Both the position numbers and the translations under genes were made by a program. DNA of 64,000 nucleotides. Origin: Rhabdornis inornatus (taxonomy: Eukaryota; Chordata; Aves; Passeriformes; Rhabdornithidae). The stretch lies in NCBI GenBank assembly GCA_013397075.1, contig VWZS01002574.1:1-64000 (forward strand), read 5' to 3'. Positions 10,339 through 19,300 of this stretch are shown here, piece after piece (positions within the stretch are counted from its first letter, which is position 1; each line of letters begins with the position of its first letter). The notes under the pieces were generated by a model. That model was given only the letters and a program-made list of their open reading frames with translations, was not told the origin of the DNA and did no database searches.

Positions 10339-13300
10339 GTGGGTGAGGGCTGGGATGTGGGCTGGGGCTGCAGCTGCACGGGGGGCACGGATGGAGGAGG
10401 ATGGAGCCAGGATCTCGCCGGGGTGCTGAGCCGTAGGATCAGAGGCAATGGGCAGGGGATGGCAACAGAACATTCCACCTGGACATGAGGAGAACTTGGG
10501 TGTGGGTGGCTGGGGCCTGGAATGGGGGGCCCTGAGAGGTGATGGAGTCTCCTTCCCTGCAGACACTCGGGATCCTTGTGGGCACAATCCTGAGCAGTGT
10601 TCTTGAGGGGACCTGCTGGAGCAGGAGGGCTGGACCAGCTCATCTCCAGAGGTCCCTTCCCACCTTTACCCCTCTGTGAGTTCTGTTTGTCCCCGCTGGT
10701 GCCTTCAAAACAGGCGGCTCCTCTGCCCCAGCTCCTGGGCTCAGGTCTCTGGGAAGGGCTTTCCAGGGCTGGGGTCCCTCTGCTCATCCTGCTGGGAATA
10801 CTGGAGTGCTCCCACCTGGCTGAGCACACTGGTGCCTGGTGGTGACCCTGCCACGTTGACCATCATCCCCCAGGAATTCAGTGGAGTTTCCATGAGTGTT
10901 TCTGTGGGAGTCATGGTCCTGTACTGGGTTATTCCTTTCTAGCAGTGCCCCTGGCTGGAATGGAGACAGCTCTACCCTGAGCTATGGCCAAGCAGGGGAA
11001 CAAGAGGAGTAGGGAAGCCAGAAAATACACAGTTAAAACTTCCAAAATTACTAAAAGTGACTACACATAGCAAAGGGGAAAACAGCTTGTTCAGAAGGGC
11101 TGAACCTGGAGCAAATCCAACAAGGACAACTTGCAAGTGCCGAGTTGCAGCCTTGCTTGCTGTTTTCACAGGGCAGAGCTTTTCCTTGCATGTAAACAAC
11201 TTTACAGCTCCAAGGCATTACTGGTGAACCCCTTTAATTGCTCATCAGGTTTATAACCATGACAATTTTATAAGTATTTTCCTTCTTCAGAATAAAGTCA
11301 CAGGGTAAAGGCCTTTGCCTGAGTCTGGGCAGGCAGAGATCTGTTCCATTTTTGGAAACATTTGATAGGATGAGTAACACGATTTCCAAAGGAAGTGCTG
11401 AGAAGAAGGGGAAAGGTGTCCAAGTTACCTGTGAGCTAATGGCAATGGTTTAATTTGAGCACTGTTACAGTCCTTGGAGGTGAAAGATTTTCAGTGAAAA
11501 GCAGTGTTTGAAGCAGGGAAGGATGCTTGCATTTATAAAAAAGGCAAATTGTGCCAATTTGGGTGTAGCCACCATTCTCAGTGATTTATTTTACTCATCT
11601 GAGTTAGAGATTTTGGTGCAGTGATCACCTTCTGGTAAATCAGTTGTGTTTGGAACACTTCAAAGTCACACCACAGAGCCTCTGAGACTCTGAAATTCTC
11701 CCCAGACTTAACTCTTTTTTTGCAAAAGTCAGTTTATGTCCTGTCAATACCAGACAACTTCTAAAGGAGCACTGGACACAGAGAGACAGGGGTCAATATT
11801 TAAAAACTGGAGATACTTGATTTAGGAAAAGCCTCAGAGATGATACCAAAGACTGGTATCTGCATGCACACAGCATTTTTGTAGGGTCTGGCATCACCTG
11901 ACCAGAGGAATTGCTCTCACAGCTCCCATGGCATTCATTTGGAATGAGATGGATGATATTTGTGATGATATTTGTGGAGTTAAGGGTTAGCTACAATTCA
12001 ATACAATACTGTCAAAACTGAATCAATATGCTTCTGTGAAGGTAAATTCCTCCTAGACAACACATCAAGATTTTCTAGTGACCCTCACTTGTCACGATCA
12101 CTTTTCTTTTTCACAAGGTTACTGCTGCTGACAGTTTTTCTCATGAAATTGAAAATTTCAGTTTAAGACAAGCCATCAGAAGGAAGAGTATTCAGGTTTG
12201 TAGTCAATACTATATAATAACAGATACACAACAGCTAACTGTGCAAACTGTGACACTAAACCCCGTTTTTTATCCAATAGGGGATGGATTCTTATCAGCC
12301 AGACAGTCTGAGATCTCTGAAGCGAGCAAAAAGGGCCTGGATTATCACCACCATTGATGTTCAAGAAGAGGACAAAGGACCATTCCCCAAATATGCTGGA
12401 CAGGTACAAACCACCTCGTAGGAAAAGTGCTGCCTGAAGCTCAGCAAGGCATTCATCACCTCAGGTTGTACAATAAAATACTACAGGGAGCAGAGGGTAA
12501 AAATTGTGCATTAAAAAGCAACTTTTAAAAAACTTCCTCATCCAAACTTGTCTAATTTCCACAGAGATGGGTAGAACTGTGAGGTGGGAGGGGTTTTCTG
12601 GTCTTTCCTGTGGGAAGCTGCAAAGAAAGAAGATGATGGAGTGGGAGTGGTGCAGTGGTGCTGCAGACAGGGAGCTGTGGGGTTGGCTGAGACCAAGAGA
12701 GGCCCCATCTGCAAAGGGGAGAGGGGCAGAGAGAGAATTGATGTAAATTATTTTTATTTCTGTTCTATCTTCCCTGCTCACGTTGCGCTGTCCTACTTCT
12801 CTCTTCAAAAGCTGTTCAATAATAGATCATATAATACATCACTGAAGTATTTGATCAGTGGACCTGGGGTGGATGAGGCTCCAGAGATTGGATTGTTTTC
12901 CATGGAAGATGATGTCAATGGACACGTGTACGTCCATCGCACCATCGACAGGGAGAGGACCCCAACCTTCCAGGTAACACCTGGGCAGGACACTTCCAGC
13001 TGTCTGCCAAGGTCAATTGTTCTCATGGCCAAATGCATCACAGCAAAGAGACACACCTATAATAATGTTAAATCGGTATTTTCATGACTTCCTTTTCTTA
13101 TCTGGCACCTATAAACAACTGCTAAATTGATTGTCTCAGCAGGGGCAAATTAACTTCCATATCACTATTCATTTTAAATCCCTCTGGCTTGTCTGAACTT
13201 CCACAAATATCTGCACACTTCTTTTTGGTCTTTTTTCTGGGATGACCCCTGATCATAACCTAAAAACTTAAAAAGCTGTCCTGAAATTCAAAATCTGCTA

Positions 13301-16278
13301 CAGCTCAAGTGGCCAGAACATCGAGTTGTAAACACAACTTCCTAATCAGGAGAATGCAGATAGTCGTGTGTTACAAAAACTGGGGAATCCTGGAGGATCT
13401 GCAAAGCTCTATTACTGTAGCTTTACATGAAAGGAAGCATATGTTTCTCCTTCAAAAGCAGAAAAGTGTTCACAAGCAGGAAGTGCAATGAAAGAAATGT
13501 GATAACAAGTTTATGAATGAAATATGGGAGTGTGGGTTTGTTTTCCTCCTGAAAAAAAATTTCAGTTGTGGTCTCCTTATGTTTATTCTGTAATGATTTC
13601 TATTTGGGTCTCTGTGGATTAACTGTACCCAAATTATGGTTTTCCATGGGGTTTTCTGTGAAACATCTTGCCTTTTAGGCAGCCATTTCAAATAATTAAT
13701 TTCCAGTAAAAATCTTTTTTTTACTTTTAAAAATGCTTGAGGCCCAGGATGATCATTATGAATCTACTACTATTGTAAAGTGAAATAATGACTTAACCAT
13801 GTGATTGAAAGCCAATGCTAAAGCAAATTTGACTTTGAAGCGGCTTCAAAATTGAAGGTTTTTTGTTCTGTTCTGATATCTAAATGGTGCTGTTCAGTTC
13901 ATTCTGATGCCTGTGTTGCTATTCATTTAGATTCGTTTTGATGTTGAGAGCAGAAAATCGGGTGAGCTGTTGGACAGCCCTATATTTTTCAGGATAAAGG
14001 TTAAAGATATCAATGACAATGCACCTGAGTTTTCCATGGAAGAATATGGCACTACAATAAGAGAGGACCACAGTAAAGGTGAGTGCCACCCAAACTGGGT
14101 GTGCATGGTTTGTGTGTGACTATTCTCTTCCTAATCCCTTCATTGTTATTATCCCTTTCCTACTAAATATGTTCCTCTCTCCACTTTTTACTTAACACTC
14201 ATGAGTTTAGGGACATTTTCCTGTTTCCTACGTTTCAACCTCTTGTCTGATTAACTTCAATATATAATATACAATACCAATATACAATATACAATATACA
14301 ATATACAATATACAATATACAATATCAATATACAATATCATTGGAATATCACTGGAGACATTCTGGAAAGACTTCAGAGATGTTTCTTCTAAACTACAAG
14401 CCAAGACTGTAGCACTCTGATCTCAGCTGTGGATCTGGAAGCTGCACATGCACCCAACTTCACAGAAGGTGGTCAGACACTGCTCAGAAACACAAAGACT
14501 TAGTCTGGGTGTGTACACATGTGGTGTCAACTCAGGAGCTGGCATGAAAAAATAGTACATGTTTTTGATGCAGTAAATCCAGGAGTGTGGTAATTCTGTA
14601 GTAACAGAATTACAGCTCTTCAGGCAGATTTGCCATCCAAATCAAGCAGGGGCCAGAGTCTGTGCAGGGATAACCATGGTCATGGGAGAAGTTGTAGGTT
14701 CTCTTAGGAGTTGTGTGTTTAAGAGCCTGCAGACAGGCCTGATAACTCCACACTGAGGCTAAACACTCCCATTAATATCTCATTAATTCTTCATCCTAGA
14801 TGAGCCAGTTATCCAAGTCACAGCCCAGGACAAAGATGAAGTGGGCACTGTGAACTCACAGGTGTCCTATTCTATAAGTATGCAAATGCCCTCTCCAGAT
14901 GGACTCACATTCAACATCGATCCAACCACAGGATCAATATTTCTGTCAGGATGTCTGGATTATAAGGTGATGTATATTTAGCATCTTCTCATCATTAATG
15001 CATGATACATGTTCACTACACAGTTACCAGGTACAAGGGGAGGAGAGTCATATCCAGCTGTGGCTGGCAAAATGTGGAACTGCTTCCCAGCTAAGTTTCA
15101 GAACTTCCTTGTTTCTGTTTTTCAGACTGCCAAGTCTTTCTACATTCTGATTAAAGCCAGTGACCATGGAAGTCCCCAGCTGTCATCTACTGCAACAGTG
15201 ACTGTCACTGTTGAAGATGCAAACAACCACCTCCCTGTATTTAGTAGTGATAACGTAAGGGAAAACATTATTACTTCACTGAGCCTTTCTAAGTAAAGTT
15301 CAGTCCTTCCAGCTGCTAAATGCACTCAGCAGTGGAAATGGGAACCCTCAGACCCTCGCAGAGTCAGGGCAAAACTTGTGCAAATGAGATCTGTCAGATA
15401 AAATATCTCTTAGAGCACTAAACTCTGTTAATTTTCTGTGTACATCACCAGGAGGTTTTTGTGTCACTGGAAGCATAAGGAAGTTGACAGATCAGCTGAT
15501 TCTGACATCTGGGCAGCTGAGGTGCTGATTGCCCAGAGCAGTGGTGGATGTTCCACTCCCTGAACCACCTGGTCTCGTGAAAGGTGTCCCTGCCCATGGC
15601 AAGGGTTGGAACTAGGTGACCTTTAGGGTCCCTTACAATCAAAACCATTTTATGATTACAATCTGCTCTTTATTTTACAATCCACCTAAGTAAACCATCC
15701 CAGCCAAACCCAGCACATGTATTCAGAGTGCTGAGTCATGTCAGGTACTGGTCTGTGTAAATACTTGAGGTTGTGAAGAGCAGCAAGAGATACAATAGGG
15801 TTACAACAGTGTGTACAAAGTCACCTACAAAAACAAACACCTTCACCAGTGCCTCGTACCTGGTGTTTGAAAGACCTGAGGGAATAATGTTATATCACTT
15901 ACAAAAATGAGTTTACACAAGAGGCCTGTGCTTTGTTATCAAGTCCTATCTAGAAAAATTCCAACCCTTCTCACAGCTATGATTTGTTCCCTCTCTGAGT
16001 ATCATCCTTACTACATTTTTAAAAGTTGTGATGCAAAGACAGTGCTGTTTGTATATAAGAAGGCAAGAGTCTGAATTTTCAGCTCTCAACCAGTGACCAA
16101 TTTATTATAAGAAATAAAGACAAATGACATATTATTGCTACCTCATCACTCCTTAGGCAATTTAATCGGCATTTCTCTGTCTGTGGAGTGGTAGTTAGGC
16201 AAGCTGGTGGCTACACTGTACCATCAAAAACTTAAACTATTGTGAAGAAATTAAATAAGATAGATAGATAGATAGATG

Positions 16279-16344
<66 letters not shown>

Positions 16345-19300
16345 GATCATCCTTATTTCCTTCCTTTTTCTTCCCAGTACCATCTGCAGATTTCAGCAGG
16401 AGGAGAACATCCAGCTGTGCTGAGGCTCCAAGTGGAAGACAAAGACTCTCCCAACACTCCAGCGTGGAGAGCAAAATACAAAATAACAAAGGGCAATGAG
16501 AAAGAGCAGTTCAGCATTGAGACAGATCCAGCCACAAATGAAGGCATTTTGAGTGTTATCAAGGTGAGGAGATAATATCAACAGGAAAGCTGAGCATGGC
16601 AATGTGTCACGTGGCCTGTGATTGAGTCAGCTGAGTTGGGTGAGCTCAGGTCACTTGTGTTCCAGGGAAACAGGTGTGACTGCCAAAACAAAGGTCATAA
16701 TTGCTAATTAACTGCTAATAAACTGCTGAAAGGGCATAACTGTTAATTAAACTGCTTTTGTCTGGGATTTTCAGCCTCTCAGCTATGAAGGTGACACTGA
16801 GATGAGACTTGTTATTTCTGTAGCAAATGAAGAACCATTCTTCTTGTGTAAAAATGGCATTGTGACAATCTCTGATTTGGAATCCACAAACACAGCTGTG
16901 AACATCAAAATCTTACAAAGTGCTCCAAGGTTTCATCCTCCCATACTTACTGTCCAAAAGGAAGATTCAATGAAGCCTGGGAGGGTATTCAGAAAGTATC
17001 CTGCCACATATTCAGATGATGTGCCAAATAAGATAAAGTAAGTGGTGATGTTCCAACTCTTAGAATAAGAAATAGCTTAGGAATATAAAGAGGTTTGCAA
17101 GTGTAGTTTGATACCCAAAATCCATTAAAAATGATAACTTGTAATTTTCCCCTTTCTTTTTCAGATACGAACTAGCCCATGACCCAGATGGTTGGCTGAG
17201 TGTGGATGAGAACTCTGGTGTTCTTACTGTGGTAAAAGAATTTGATCAAGAATCTCCCTTCTTGAACAACAGCCTGTACACCATTATTGTTCATGCTACT
17301 GATCATGGTAAGCAGCCAGCCAGAGAACATTAAAGCAGTTTGGACTGTGAAATGAAGTGCATGTTCAACATGGAAAGATAGCAAGACTAAAGATCCAAGT
17401 GGTTAGTGGATAATAAAACACTCTAATGTTTATAACTTGTGCTATGTGTGACTGGTAGGATAAACCAGACAGATTCTGGCATTTATCAATGCCCACTTGT
17501 GAGTGTTTTTGTGTTTCTTTTGCTCCTGCCCAGGCAAGCCACCCCAGACTGGTACTGGCACCATCCTGCTTTACTTGTCTGACATTAATGATCATATGCC
17601 AGCGTTGGTGGCTCCTGCTTTAGATGTGTGTGACAAAAAAGAAGGGACAGCTCTCATTATAGAAGCCAAGCCTGCTCTGGCCCATTCACGTTCAGGGCCA
17701 TTTACATTTGAGCTGGCTGAGGATTCTGAAGATGTGAAGCATAACTGGACATTAGGAAGGAACTTTGGTGAGTTCTTCCTTTTGTGTCCTTCCTGAGTTC
17801 ATTGTCAGTTGTGGGCCCTCTGGTTATTTCACTGTCTCTTACCTTTCTGGTTTGTTACTGATGAGTCTCACTGAGACTGAAATAATGGGAAAGAAGAGCT
17901 TTCAAAATATGAAGTTATGGCAATTTGTGAAAAGTGACATTGCTCTTCATCTCTGCTGAGGACAGGACCAGCAGCAATTGCTCAAACTGCAGAAAGGGGG
18001 ATAAGACAGCTGAGGAACCACTTCTTCACTTGATTAACTACCTAAGGAATTCCAGAGGTTATCAGGGAGCTGTGCCAGAGTGCAGCCAGGCTGGGACAGA
18101 TCTCTGCCCAGCAGGCTCAGTGAGGTGATAAAGTGGGATGTAATTTAGTCCTATTTACTACAGTGCATTAAGGCTGGAAAAACTATATGAAACTGGGGTG
18201 CAAATGAGTTTCCTTTATCAACACAAGGGACTGTAGAGTATTCTGCTTCTTTCTGTGAGTCTTGAAATGATTCACTTGTCTTTTTTAGGGCAGTCAGTTG
18301 AACTTCTGATGTTAAGAAGCCTCCCACAAGGCAGCTACTTGGTGCCCATCATTATTCAGGACAGGCAAGGATTTTCCACAAGGCAGGACCAGCACATCAG
18401 GCTCTGCTTTTGCCCAGATGGACACACATGTTCATCGTATTCACCAGTTCTACAAGCAGCAGTGGGACTTGGAAGTGGTGCCATTGTGATAATACTGATT
18501 GCTTTCTTATTACTATTGGGTAAGCAATGCTTTAAATTAGACATGCAGGTTCTCTGTCATCTGATCACTGGGTCTCATTGAAATTGCAGCTCTTGAGCTC
18601 AAATCTACTAAAATCATCCACAGGATGACTGGCAAATGTAAATTGTCATCAAGCTAAACTCTAGTACAACATAACAAGTATTTTTATTTGCATTGAATAC
18701 AATTGAATACTTGACTTTTTTGACATTTTCTCTGTCCTGGTTGAAAGTAATGAAATTCTCCCATGGAGGTTAAACTTGCTCTAGAGCTGGTTCCTCTGTA
18801 CCAGCTCATGTTGGTTAATGCTGGAAAGAAGAACTGCTGATCCCTTATCTGAAGGAAAATTAATAGATTATTTGAGCATTGTTCCTCTGGTTACCTGTTC
18901 ATGATCTATTCTGTCTGCCTGCTCAGTCTCACCACTCCAACCAAGAATTCCATCTGCACAGCTGCAAGTTTCCCAAGGGAGCTCCTTTGGAAGTGGGTTG
19001 GGAACCTCTCCCCCCGCTGTGTTGAGCCAAACCCATCGATTCCCAGTGCCCATTTCACCTTTCCCTTTCTCCTTTACAGTCTCCAGCATCATGCTTTGCC
19101 AGTGTTATGGGTCAGGGGCTGAAAGAAAAGCCATTGCTCCACACCAGGAAGGTGAACAGACTTTAATCAACTACAATGAAGAGAGCAAAAGTTCTTTTTC
19201 TGAGGTGAGTGTGACAGCATATATCTACACTATATCCCACCAGTGCTGTGTGGCTGAATGTGCTACTGATCATCCCTTTAATTATGTTTCCTCTGGTTTT

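Larger units (their letters stand above)
15255..16377 (+). other. CDH26 intron 7
   Basis: About 1.1 kb of intron holding a sense CR1 3' end (15526-15660) and the GATA microsatellite next to the acceptor (16258-16344). Otherwise no recognised element. Confidence 0.7.

Noticed and set aside
15445..15648. Minus-strand 67-codon open frame
   Set aside because: It lies over the CR1 3' end in antisense.
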